Assembly: GCA_030679145.1 (NCBI GenBank)
Contig: JAUXTU010000030.1
Coordinates: 1 to 57,216, forward strand
Source: Bacteroidota bacterium
GTDB taxonomy: Bacteria > Bacteroidota > Ignavibacteria > UBA10030 > UBA8401
Reading direction: 5' to 3'
Length of the DNA stretch: 57,216 nucleotides
Both the position numbers and the translations under genes were made by a program. This document shows, in pieces, positions 17,465 to 26,417 of the stretch; the stretch's first letter is position 1; every line of letters starts with the position of its first letter. The notes under the pieces are model-generated. The model worked only from the letters and a program-made list of their open reading frames with translations. It did not search any database and was not told the DNA's origin.

Positions 17465-19975
17465 CTATTTGATCAATGTCATTTTCTTTATTGAATTGAA
17501 TGAACCGGATTGAAATCTGTAAAGATACATACCCGTTGTAAGTTTTGATGCGTCGAGATTAACTGTGTATGAACCTGCCGACTGGAACTGATTCAGGACA
17601 TCTAATACTTCACGTCCAAGAACGTCATATACTTTTAGACTGACCATTCCTGATTGAGGAATGTTAAACATAATATTCGTAGTGGGATTGAATGGATTAG
17701 GATAGTTTTGTGCTAAATAATACACTGTTGGAAGTGGTAATTCCTTTGCCACACCAGTGAGTGTGATACTGTTTGAACGATTAGACCAATTGCTCCAGCG
17801 TAAGTTATGGTCACGATATTTCACTCTATAGTAGAATGATTTATCAACTATAAATCGTGATTTTGGAATTTCGAGTTTCGTTAAATTTATTCCGGCATTT
17901 TTATCAATCGGATTAAACCCTGCATCTCTACTATACACATCTTTCCAATGTGCCATTGTATCTGTGACAATTTGTGTGAATGAAGTATCATACGCAACCT
18001 GCATCCGCGTTGTCATAAGCGAATCCGGTCCGCTCATTGGAGATGAACTAAAAATGATCTTGTTCGAAAGGATAGTTGGTGCAGAGACTGACGGAACATC
18101 AGGTGCAGGTTGACCAACCTTTCTGTACCACGAATCTAATAATTCATTGTTATATGGCTTCTCAGTATTTCCAAGACTATACATCGACCCTGTGTATGTT
18201 TTTTTCGCAGCATCAATTTCAACTATTTGATAAAAAAAATGATCGAGTGAAACATGGATGGAGGGATAATCAACATTGATAAATGCTCCCCACCGATCAG
18301 TGTTGCCGCCGCCGCCGCCGGTACATACAATCCGAAAGTCACCTTCGTTCGTTGCAGATTCAATCGTTCCTCTTTCGAATCCATGAGTATGACCGTAGCT
18401 CAATTGTATAACTTTGGAATATTTTTGAAAGATTGGCAGTAAATCATCTCGTATGTAGTTCGGACTGGGGTAATAACCAGCACCTTCCCCCCATAATTCG
18501 GAGTACGGTAAATGGTGAAACAAACACATCACAAAATCAATCGTAGAATCTGCTTGAGCCAAAGCCAATTTAGAATCGAGCAAATTTTTCTGCGTAGCGC
18601 CATAAGCAGCAGTATTGTTCGTGTTCAATCCTATAACAAGAGTATTGGCAAATCGGACGTTCCAGAATTCTTCCTTTGGTGGAAACGGAGGTGGTGCCAA
18701 TGAAATACTATCGTATTTCATATATGAATAAAAGTACGATCCTACATCATGATTTCCCTGCACAGTCAGGAATGGAACGGAGTTTGAAAAGACAGACATC
18801 GGCATGAAATATAATTTCGGAAACTCATCAATACTGTTTCCGGACATCACAATATCACCGGAATGTAATACTGCATTTAGTTGATTCTGAACATCGGCAC
18901 CATAGAGTTCCGTGATTTTTTTCTTAGCGGCAGTGAGCACCTTCATTGGTTTTGATGTATCAGAATTATGTGTATCACTTAGCAGTAAAAATCTTATTTT
19001 TCCTGTATAGCCGGGCATAGGCTGGGTTTTAAATTTTAATTCTTGCGAAATATTATTTCCACTTTTTGTTTTGTATCGATATTCTGTATTTGGAGTTAAA
19101 CCGGTAAGCAAAACAGTATGCCATCGATATGAAGCGCCAATAATTTCACTTGTTCCTGCTGCAACCGATCCGAGTGATGATGATATTCCATACTCAACAT
19201 TCGTTCCTGTGGATGACGTATCATGCCAAGAAATATAAATTGATGTTGGTGATGGTGATTGCAAATACTGAGTAATAGGAGTTGTTTTGGGAGCAATATA
19301 GTGACCATATCCACCGAGTGTAGCAATGTCTGTGGCGGATAAAGCAGAATTCCAAATTGCAATTTCAGCACAATCTATGTTGTCATCCTCGCCATCATTA
19401 TCAGCAAACATTAACAAAAGAGAATCAAGAGCAAATCTGCCATCTACCGCCTGAACAGTTCCGTTATTTATTAATTGTCCATCGATATAGTATTTAAATT
19501 GGGTACCGTTTTTTACTGAAATAGTGAATCTATACCACTCGTTTGCTGTAATAGAAAATGATGAATAACCGGTAGCAGCTACACCGATAGTTGCAGCCGT
19601 TTGGTTTATAAAGCATTCACCATCACTTGTATTGCTTATATCTGTTTGAAAAAAACATTTCCATTTATCAAGACTTGATACTTTAAAATCAATCATCAAC
19701 GTATATTCATTCACTAATGTACCGCCGCCGTTTGCAATTATTCCATGTCTCATTGTGTAATAACTTCCGATACCAATTCTCACTGCCCCATTGCCAGCAG
19801 TCGGGCCAGCAATAATCTGATGAGTTCCAACTAAATTTAAAGCTGTTCCGGTTTCCGCTTTCAATATATTTGCATTATCATCAAATTTCCACCAACCTTG
19901 TCTTGCAGGTATTTGACTATAGAGAGGTGATATGTTGTATGTAAGTAAAAGAATAATGAAGTATATTTTTTTCAT
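17465..19975 (-). CDS. Secreted LamG-metallophosphoesterase with T9SS tail
   Basis: 836 residues. Signal peptide, then LamG (25-223), an FN3-like domain (233-320, as in purple acid phosphatases) and a calcineurin-like phosphoesterase (about 325-600). All metal motifs are present: Asp334/His336 (SDTH), Asp374 (GDIV), Asn408-His409-Asp410 (GNHD), His487/488 (FHH) and His529/His531 (GHTHG). A further beta domain (650-745) and the sorting domain (755-836) follow. The enzyme should hydrolyse phosphate mono- or diesters outside the cell. The gene is only 84 bases after the MFS transporter gene with no terminator between, so it is likely the last gene of the operon starting at 26147. That links extracellular phosphate-ester cleavage with import and amine catabolism. 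Confidence 0.9.
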   Translation of the reverse strand: MKKIYFIILLLTYNISPLYSQIPARQGWWKFDDNANILKAETGTALNLVGTHQIIAGPTAGNGAVRIGIGSYYTMRHGIIANGGGTLVNEYTLMIDFKVSSLDKWKCFFQTDISNTSDGECFINQTAATIGVAATGYSSFSITANEWYRFTISVKNGTQFKYYIDGQLINNGTVQAVDGRFALDSLLLMFADNDGEDDNIDCAEIAIWNSALSATDIATLGGYGHYIAPKTTPITQYLQSPSPTSIYISWHDTSSTGTNVEYGISSSLGSVAAGTSEIIGASYRWHTVLLTGLTPNTEYRYKTKSGNNISQELKFKTQPMPGYTGKIRFLLLSDTHNSDTSKPMKVLTAAKKKITELYGADVQNQLNAVLHSGDIVMSGNSIDEFPKLYFMPMSVFSNSVPFLTVQGNHDVGSYFYSYMKYDSISLAPPPFPPKEEFWNVRFANTLVIGLNTNNTAAYGATQKNLLDSKLALAQADSTIDFVMCLFHHLPYSELWGEGAGYYPSPNYIRDDLLPIFQKYSKVIQLSYGHTHGFERGTIESATNEGDFRIVCTGGGGGNTDRWGAFINVDYPSIHVSLDHFFYQIVEIDAAKKTYTGSMYSLGNTEKPYNNELLDSWYRKVGQPAPDVPSVSAPTILSNKIIFSSSPMSGPDSLMTTRMQVAYDTSFTQIVTDTMAHWKDVYSRDAGFNPIDKNAGINLTKLEIPKSRFIVDKSFYYRVKYRDHNLRWSNWSNRSNSITLTGVAKELPLPTVYYLAQNYPNPFNPTTNIMFNIPQSGMVSLKVYDVLGREVLDVLNQFQSAGSYTVNLDASKLTTGMYLYRFQSGSFNSIKKMTLIK

Positions 19976-20059
19976 AATGTAACTTTATAAATTAGTTGGA
20001 AACCATAGAAATATTTTTTATTTCTTTATCATTTCTGTAACTAATAAAAATTTTAAATT

Positions 20060-21463
20060 TTAGTTAGTCCCGCGAGCGTTCCACATGAAAATCTGAAGAA
20101 CGATGCATGCAACCGTTGCAGCCATAAGAAAATAAAATACTTCGCTCCACCCGAATTCGACTGAAATCCAGGCGACAAGCACACCGCTTAATGCTGCTCC
20201 AATTGATCCAAGTCCATTGATAAATCCGGCGGCTGTTGAAGATGCCTTGCGCGAACCGAAATCCATTGCTGCGGTTGCAGAGATGAGTGTATCTGGACCA
20301 AACGTGCAAAAGCCGATGAAACCTAATGCCAGCGGACCCAGGATGGGAGAAGCGGCAAAAAGGCTGTAGGCGTAAATTGAAATAAACAAGATGATCAACA
20401 TAATCACACTAACAGGTCCACGTCTTGCAGAAAAAAATTTGTCTGATGAATACCCTGCAGCTATCGTACCGAGAAATCCTGCGAAAGGAAAAATGATACT
20501 CATATACCCGGCCTTATCTGCACGAAAGCCTAATATCTGAACAAGATATGTGCTCAACCAAAAAAGAAATGTATAGCGTACAAGTTTTAGGAAAAAATAT
20601 GAAAATCCCAAGTTCCAGATATATTTATTCCACAATACTTCTTTGAGGATCTTTGTCAGTGAGGTTTCCTCCTCAGCACTCGGTTCGGAGTTTTTATTCT
20701 CCTTATTCGATTCGAGTTTTAAATATTCTGTAAGACCCGGCAAACCTGCATCTTCCGGACGATTTCGCTGACCCCACAGAAATACTCCTCCTACAACCGT
20801 TAGACCGATTGCCGGTATCCAAAATGCTTCGCGCCATGATGCAAAACCAATAATGAACGCAGCAAAACCAGTTGCAACAACATCACCAACTTGATAATTT
20901 GTTGCCCACCATGCCATCATCCTTCCCCGTTCGTTAATAGAGAACCAGTTTGACATTGTCTTCATGCTGCTGGACCAACCGGTGGATTGTGCCAATCCAT
21001 TGATTCCCATCAATACAGTCATCAAGAGAATGGATGACGATTGGGAGAAAAGTATATTTGCGGCAACACTAAGAGAAAGACCGACGGCAATAATCTTTCG
21101 AGCACCAAACCGATCTCCGAGAGGGCCCGAAATAAATTGACCAACAGCGTACATTGTAAGGTATGAAGAGATAATGATCCCTACATCATGTTCATGCCAT
21201 CCAAACTCCTTCATGAAGACAGGTTGAGCAACAGCATAATTCTTTCTGCAGAGATAGTATCCCGCATACAACAACCACATCACTCCGAAAATACGGTAAC
21301 GCCACGACTGGAATGCTTTGTGAATCTGAAACTCAAAGGTAGTAGATGTTGAACGTGCAATGATAGCCATAAAACTTTCAGCAATAAATGAACGATAGTG
21401 GTCTAAAAAAGCCTCGGGGCTGAATGTACATATGTGAGAGCGGCTGAAACTGTTTATCTCCAC
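20060..21463 (-). CDS. MFS transporter, organophosphate:phosphate antiporter (GlpT/UhpT) type
   Basis: 467 residues with about 12 membrane segments. The sequence YAGYYLCRKNYAVAQPVFMKEFGW and the loop GPLGDRFGARK are typical of the OPA family, whose members exchange glycerol-3-phosphate, hexose phosphates or phosphoglycerates for inorganic phosphate. The reading frame opens with GTG at 21463, but an ATG at 21370 removes 31 atypical residues and gives a more usual N-terminus; the start is undecided. The central loop (LKLESNKENKNSEPSAEEE) is charged. It lies 67 bases after the aldehyde dehydrogenase gene and 84 before the secreted phosphatase gene, suggesting import of a phosphorylated or related product. 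Substrate is inferred only at family level. Confidence 0.88.
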   Translation of the reverse strand: MEINSFSRSHICTFSPEAFLDHYRSFIAESFMAIIARSTSTTFEFQIHKAFQSWRYRIFGVMWLLYAGYYLCRKNYAVAQPVFMKEFGWHEHDVGIIISSYLTMYAVGQFISGPLGDRFGARKIIAVGLSLSVAANILFSQSSSILLMTVLMGINGLAQSTGWSSSMKTMSNWFSINERGRMMAWWATNYQVGDVVATGFAAFIIGFASWREAFWIPAIGLTVVGGVFLWGQRNRPEDAGLPGLTEYLKLESNKENKNSEPSAEEETSLTKILKEVLWNKYIWNLGFSYFFLKLVRYTFLFWLSTYLVQILGFRADKAGYMSIIFPFAGFLGTIAAGYSSDKFFSARRGPVSVIMLIILFISIYAYSLFAASPILGPLALGFIGFCTFGPDTLISATAAMDFGSRKASSTAAGFINGLGSIGAALSGVLVAWISVEFGWSEVFYFLMAATVACIVLQIFMWNARGTN

Positions 21464-21530
21464 TCTTGGTTAAATACTGCTGTTCTATTGAGTTTATTTT
21501 CTCAGATTTCAATAATTATTTACCAGTAAA

Positions 21531-22895
21531 TCAAGATTTTAAGTGATACGATTTTGTATTCGTAAATGCGCGAATGCCGACATGAGAGAGCGTCGAGCCG
21601 ATTCCTGATTTTTTCCTGCCGCTCCATGGAACCGCAGCACTTACTCTATCGCAACAATTCCAATAAGCTGTGCCCGTTTGTATTTGTGAAAGTATTTTTT
21701 CTGCACGTTCTTTTGTTGCAGTGTACACTCCCGCTGTTAAACCATATTCAGTATCTTGCATCAATTGTATCGCTTCATTATCATTTTTTACTTTCATAAT
21801 TCCAATAATTGGCCCAAAACTTTCATCCTGCATAACACTCATACTGTGATTAACGTTGACCAATACGGTGGGTTCGAAGTAATAACCTTTTCTTTTTACA
21901 GGTTTTCCTCCGGTTACTATCTTAGCACCCTTGTCGGTTGCATCTTTTACCTGAAATTCAATAAATTCTAATTGCGGTTTTCGTGTCACCGGACCGAGAT
22001 ACGTTCCTTCTTCTGTTGGCAAATCTAGTTTATAACTTTTTACTTCTTTAACGAACTCTTCAACATATTTATCATAAATTTTTTCATGAACATAAATACG
22101 TTCCACTGAACAGCAGCTTTGCCCGTTATTATAGAATGCACCATCAGCAGTTCCTGCAGCAATTTTTGCAATATCAACCACGTCGTCTGCAATATATAAA
22201 GGGTCTTTACCTCCGAGTTCAAGTTGACAAGGAACCATTTTTGAAGCTATTTTTTCATAAATATATTTTCCTGTTTTACTCGATCCGGTAAAGTAATAAC
22301 CGTTAAACGGCATGTTCAAAAGTTGGTCCCCAACTTCTTTTGCACCAATTGCTACTTGAAATACATCATCAGGAACACCGGCTTGATGCAGCAATTTTTT
22401 AATTTGCAATCCGGTGAGCGTGGAAAATTCCGATGGCTTATACATACAGCTGTTGCCTGCCAATAGTGCCGGAACAAAAACATTCACGCCGACTAAATAC
22501 GGATAATTCCATGCTGAAATATTGCAAATTACCCCAAGCGGTTCATAGACAATTTTTTCTGTTAATCCTTCCGAGTCTGTCATTATTTCATCGCTAAGAT
22601 ATTTTAGCGCATTGTCGGTGAGCCAAGCGATCCGGTTACAAGCACCATTGACTTCGTTACGCGACTGTTGAAGTGGTTTCCCTACTTCCGAAGTTAATAT
22701 CGAGGCACACTCATCGACGTTTTCTTTTAGCAAAGTTGAAAATTTTTGCAGCGTGTTGATGCGGTGCCGAATATTGACGTTATACCATGCAACTTGTCCT
22801 TTTTTTAAAAGATCAAATTTTGATTCAAGTGTTGAATGATTATCGTCGTTAATGGTGAGGATGATTTCTTCAGTGGATGGGTTTATGATTTGCAT
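21531..22895 (-). CDS. NAD(P)-dependent aldehyde dehydrogenase
   Basis: 454 residues, full length for the family. The general base Glu226 lies in LELGGK and the catalytic Cys261 in GQSCC; the cofactor-binding FTGSSKTGK is at 202-210. It oxidises an aldehyde to a carboxylate. In PuuC-type pathways the substrate is a gamma-glutamylated aminoaldehyde. Its start overlaps the end of the PuuD-like gene by 13 bases, indicating translational coupling. Together with the ligase, alcohol dehydrogenase and hydrolase genes upstream, it is inferred to act on a gamma-glutamyl-aminoaldehyde. The specific substrate is not shown by sequence. Confidence 0.93.
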   Translation of the reverse strand: MQIINPSTEEIILTINDDNHSTLESKFDLLKKGQVAWYNVNIRHRINTLQKFSTLLKENVDECASILTSEVGKPLQQSRNEVNGACNRIAWLTDNALKYLSDEIMTDSEGLTEKIVYEPLGVICNISAWNYPYLVGVNVFVPALLAGNSCMYKPSEFSTLTGLQIKKLLHQAGVPDDVFQVAIGAKEVGDQLLNMPFNGYYFTGSSKTGKYIYEKIASKMVPCQLELGGKDPLYIADDVVDIAKIAAGTADGAFYNNGQSCCSVERIYVHEKIYDKYVEEFVKEVKSYKLDLPTEEGTYLGPVTRKPQLEFIEFQVKDATDKGAKIVTGGKPVKRKGYYFEPTVLVNVNHSMSVMQDESFGPIIGIMKVKNDNEAIQLMQDTEYGLTAGVYTATKERAEKILSQIQTGTAYWNCCDRVSAAVPWSGRKKSGIGSTLSHVGIRAFTNTKSYHLKS

Positions 22896-23599
22896 AGAAA
22901 ATTATTTTTTGCAGCATTAATAAATTGTGATCTTATGTTACTTGTAAGAATGTCATTGGGCTGAATTTGTGCGAAACGTTCAGGATGCCCTTGCACTCCT
23001 AAAAAGAACGGATGGTTGTTGCGATCTTTCCTTTCTATAACTTCAGCCACTCCATCGTGTGACCATGCACTTACCCTAAACTCAGGAGCTATTGTATCTA
23101 ATCCTTGGTGGTGCGCACTGTTCACTGTCGCTAGTTCAGTTTTACAGATGGTAAATAAATAACTATCTTTTTCTATTTTAATATTGTGGATTCCGTCTTT
23201 GTTGTTTTGCTTTCGGTGATTGGATTTGTTGTTTTCTTCAAGATCCTGGATTAAAGTGCCGCCCATACAAACATTTACCAATTGCATGCCTCTGCATATT
23301 GCTAGTACTGGCAATCCAATTTTTTGAGATAGTTGAAATATTATTATTTCATATTCATCACGCTGTTCATTAAATGCTTCTGGTGCATTAGGATAGTTGA
23401 TTCTTTTGTTGTTATAGAATTTAGGATGTGTATCAATGCCACCGCTTAATATAATGGCTGAACAATGGTTCACAACATCATAATTATCGGGAGTAAGCTT
23501 TATTATTTTGATACAAGGATCATCATTTTTAATCCATAATGGATAATTGGCATACGAAGCTTCTGAATCAGTAATACCAATAAAAATAACATTTTGCAT
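22883..23599 (-). CDS. PuuD-like gamma-glutamyl hydrolase (class I glutamine amidotransferase, peptidase C26)
   Basis: 238 residues. Cys102 in CRGMQ is the nucleophile, and His205/Glu207 in GHPER complete the triad. SGGIDTHPKFY near residue 52 is typical of PuuD-like enzymes, which hydrolyse gamma-glutamyl amides to glutamate plus the freed amino acid. Neighbouring genes supply the matching ligase and oxidation steps. It lies 41 bases after the alcohol dehydrogenase gene and overlaps the aldehyde dehydrogenase gene. The call at family level is firm; the natural substrate, perhaps gamma-glutamyl-glycine or a related compound, is inferred. Confidence 0.88.
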   Translation of the reverse strand: MQNVIFIGITDSEASYANYPLWIKNDDPCIKIIKLTPDNYDVVNHCSAIILSGGIDTHPKFYNNKRINYPNAPEAFNEQRDEYEIIIFQLSQKIGLPVLAICRGMQLVNVCMGGTLIQDLEENNKSNHRKQNNKDGIHNIKIEKDSYLFTICKTELATVNSAHHQGLDTIAPEFRVSAWSHDGVAEVIERKDRNNHPFFLGVQGHPERFAQIQPNDILTSNIRSQFINAAKNNFLCKS

Positions 23600-23640
23600 T
23601 GAGATTGTTGGAAATTGTATAACTTGGTTATGTGCTTTGA

Positions 23641-24789
23641 CTATAAAGCTTCGGAATATAATTTTTTGAAGTCGTTACGTGATACCGGTTTAGGATTGTT
23701 CGGGTGAGCAAAGTCGGCAAAAGCTAAATCTGCTAACGTATCCAAATGCTCTTCTTTTACATGTATTTCTCTTAATGTATGAGGAATACCTATTTTTGAA
23801 TTCAGATCAAATAAATATTTTACAACAGCTTCACCTTGTGTGTCGTTAAGTCCGAGTGCTATAGCCATTCTCTCAAATTTTTCTTCGAATCCAGATATAT
23901 TGAAACGCATACCGTACGGAATATTCACAGCATTGGCTAAACCATGGTGTGTGTCTAATAAGGATGACAACGGATGCGCAAGAGAATGCACAACTCCTAA
24001 ACCTTTTTGAAAAGCAATCGCCCCCATCATTGATGCTAACAACATTTCAGATCGAGATTTGAGATCAGGTTTTTTTACCGCATTTTCTAATGAAACAGAT
24101 ATTAGCCGCATACCTTCAAGCGCAATACCATCACACATTGGATGGTAATTTTTTGCCAAGAGGGCTTCCATATTATGGGTGAGTGCATCCATACCGGTTG
24201 CTGCTGTTACAAAAGCTGGCAGGTCCATAGTGAGTAACGGATCAGCAAAAACTATTTTAGCAAGAAGCTTTGGTGAAAAAAGTATTTTCTTCTGATGTGT
24301 TACATCGTCTGCAATAATTGCACTTCGCCCGACTTCGCTTCCTGTTCCGGATGTGGTGGGAATTGTTACGAAATGAGGAACATCGTTTGTTACGTAAATA
24401 TCTCCTCCGATTAAATCGTCATATTTAAATAAATCTTCTCGATGATGTACTCGTAACGTTATTGCCCGTGCAACATCAAGTGCTGCTCCGCCGCCAATTC
24501 CAACAATGCAGTCTCGCTGGGCAGCATCAAAGACATCTGTCCCTTTGTATACATCGCTTTTTACAGGATTTTTATGTATGTCTGAAAACACTTCAACTGA
24601 AAATCCTTTTTGTTTAAGATCGTCAACTATTTGTTTAAAAAAAGATAATCCTGCAATAACAGGGTCAGTTGCAATGAGCGGTTTGCTCAGATTATGGTGT
24701 TTCAGATATGCTGGTAATTCTTTTACAGCATTCGCGCCAAACCGTATGGTGGTCGGAAAATTAAACTGCACAACGTTGTTAAAGCTCAT
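23641..24789 (-). CDS. Iron-containing alcohol dehydrogenase
   Basis: 382 residues, normal for group III alcohol dehydrogenases. The NAD-binding GIGGGAALD lies at 97-105, and the metal ligands align with the FucO set: Asp201 and His205 (GMDALTH), His268 (VVHSLAHP) and His282 (THHG). It interconverts an alcohol and an aldehyde. The gene starts 11 bases after the ligase gene. In the known putrescine gamma-glutamylation pathway this position is taken by the FAD amine oxidase PuuB; an alcohol dehydrogenase here points to a substrate carrying a hydroxyl group rather than a second amine. Confidence 0.93.
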   Translation of the reverse strand: MSFNNVVQFNFPTTIRFGANAVKELPAYLKHHNLSKPLIATDPVIAGLSFFKQIVDDLKQKGFSVEVFSDIHKNPVKSDVYKGTDVFDAAQRDCIVGIGGGAALDVARAITLRVHHREDLFKYDDLIGGDIYVTNDVPHFVTIPTTSGTGSEVGRSAIIADDVTHQKKILFSPKLLAKIVFADPLLTMDLPAFVTAATGMDALTHNMEALLAKNYHPMCDGIALEGMRLISVSLENAVKKPDLKSRSEMLLASMMGAIAFQKGLGVVHSLAHPLSSLLDTHHGLANAVNIPYGMRFNISGFEEKFERMAIALGLNDTQGEAVVKYLFDLNSKIGIPHTLREIHVKEEHLDTLADLAFADFAHPNNPKPVSRNDFKKLYSEAL

Positions 24790-24800
24790 AAATTTTTTAA

Positions 24801-26147
24801 TTAAATGATTTCAAAATATCGTTTTACTTCCCAATCGGTAACTACTTTAATGTATTGCTTCCATTCCCATTCACGCGTTTGTGTAAAATGTTCAACAAAT
24901 TTTTCGCCGAACAATTCCTTTGCTACTTTTGATTCTTTCATGGCTCGGGTCGCTACTTCAAGATTAGCCGGAAGCACACCGTAGTTAAGATCGAAATATC
25001 CATTGCCCATTGTTTCAGGCTGCAGTTTCAATTTATTTTTTATTCCATAGAGACCGCTGGCAAGACATGCAGCCATTGCCAAATACGGATTGGTATCTGA
25101 ACCAACAACGCGTGTCTCTAATCGTGATGATTTACTACCTCCGGATAGTGCGCGTAAGGCAACTGTTCTGTTATCAACAGCCCACGTAAGTGTTGTCGGA
25201 GCCCAAGCACCGGGTACTAGTCGTTTAAATGAATTTACCGTTGGAGCAACAAGCGGAAGAATATGCGGCAAACAATGCAATTGACCTGCAATGTAATTTT
25301 TAAAGGTCGCACTCATTTTTTGTTTATCTTTTTCGTCATAAAAGATATTCTTTTTATTTTTTTTATCCCATAAACTTTGGTGAACATGTCCGCCGCAACC
25401 CGGAAGATTTTCATTCCATTTTGCCATGAACGTAGCCATGATTCCATGTTTGTAAGAAATTTCTTTTATACTGGTCTTAAATAGAACTGCCCGATCGGCA
25501 GATTCTAAAATATTAGCGTAAGAAATTGCTGCTTCTAAAACTCCGGGTCCCGTTTCTGTATGTAATCCCTCAAGTGGAATATCGAATTTTTTAAATAGTT
25601 TGAATACATCTGTAAGAAAATCGTTACCCAAGGTGCTGCGAAGAATTGAATAACCGAACATGCCGGGACTAATAGGTTTTAATCCGGTAAATTTTTTTTC
25701 GTGAATACTATGCGGAGTCTCTTCAAAATTAAACCATTCAAACTCCTGGCTGAACAAAGGATTGAAACCGAGCTGTTCAGCCTCTTCAATCACCTTCTTT
25801 AATACATTTCTTGGACAAACATATGCCGATGGACCTGTTAATTCACAAAGAAAAAATGGTAAATCATTTTCCCACGGAATCTTTCTAAATGTCTTGAGAT
25901 CTAATTTGGCAGGTGTATCCGGATAACCTTTATGCCATCCGCTAAACGTGGAGTTATCATACGCAAGATCATTCGAATCCCATCCAAATACGACATCGCA
26001 AAATCCAAAATGTGAATCAACAATCGAAAGGAATTTTTCTACACTGATGTATTTCCCTCGTAACACTCCATCAATATCCGTAATGGCAATTTTTACTTTA
26101 CCGGAGGGATGATTTTTTACGTAGCTAATTATTTGTTTTTCATTCAT
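24801..26147 (-). CDS. Glutamine-synthetase-family gamma-glutamyl-amine ligase
   Basis: 448 residues, close to PuuA-type ligases. Catalytic-domain motifs include FSQEFEWF, HTETGPGVLEAAI, GGHVHQSLWD, APTTLTWAVDNRTVALRAL and ETRVVGSDTNPYLAMAA, which carry metal, glutamate and ATP contacts. The short N-terminal domain (VKIAITDIDGVLRGKYI) is typical of the non-nitrogen-assimilating branch. It joins glutamate to an amine with ATP. As first gene of an operon with alcohol and aldehyde dehydrogenases and a gamma-glutamyl hydrolase, it likely activates an amino alcohol rather than making glutamine. Palindrome C is 104 bases upstream of the start. Confidence 0.9.
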   Translation of the reverse strand: MNEKQIISYVKNHPSGKVKIAITDIDGVLRGKYISVEKFLSIVDSHFGFCDVVFGWDSNDLAYDNSTFSGWHKGYPDTPAKLDLKTFRKIPWENDLPFFLCELTGPSAYVCPRNVLKKVIEEAEQLGFNPLFSQEFEWFNFEETPHSIHEKKFTGLKPISPGMFGYSILRSTLGNDFLTDVFKLFKKFDIPLEGLHTETGPGVLEAAISYANILESADRAVLFKTSIKEISYKHGIMATFMAKWNENLPGCGGHVHQSLWDKKNKKNIFYDEKDKQKMSATFKNYIAGQLHCLPHILPLVAPTVNSFKRLVPGAWAPTTLTWAVDNRTVALRALSGGSKSSRLETRVVGSDTNPYLAMAACLASGLYGIKNKLKLQPETMGNGYFDLNYGVLPANLEVATRAMKESKVAKELFGEKFVEHFTQTREWEWKQYIKVVTDWEVKRYFEII

Positions 26148-26247
26148 GAGAAATGGTTTTTAATAAATAATTTGAAGCTAATTAGGAAATGATGATTAAT
26201 ACAATATTGTCTTGTTTATATAATAGGGGTATTTACATTTACCATCT

Positions 26248-26266
26248 ATCACACGAACGTGGTATT
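26248..26266. promoter_or_regulatory. Palindromic operator C (ACACGAACGTGG)
   Basis: Core at 26251-26262, read as TCACACG-AA-CGTGGTA. It has one mismatch to the CCACGNNCGTGG consensus and is identical over ACACGAACGTGGTAT to the minus-strand reading of site E. It lies 104 bases before the start of the ligase gene that leads the gamma-glutamylation operon. Confidence 0.65.
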
Positions 26267-26365
26267 TGTGACGAATAAAAGAAAATGGACAAACTTCCAC
26301 ATATCAAGAATTAGGAGCCACCAATCTAAGTGTAATGGATATTTTTTTAGTCCTATAAAATAAAA

Positions 26366-26390
26366 CGGTCGCCTGCTATCAATGCGACCG
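26366..26390 (-). terminator. Terminator of the five-gene envelope operon
   Basis: CGGTCGC (26366-26372) and GCGACCG (26384-26390) with an 11-nt loop. On the minus strand the stem is followed by TTTTATTTTATA. It begins about 28 bases after the stop of the gene ending at 26418. Confidence 0.8.
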
Positions 26391-26417
26391 CTATATCACC
26401 TTCAAAAAAATGAGATC

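Noticed and set aside
21531..26147. Classical ethanolamine (eut) or putrescine (puu) operon
   Set aside because: No EutBC or microcompartment genes and no PuuB oxidase are present, so neither standard pathway fits.
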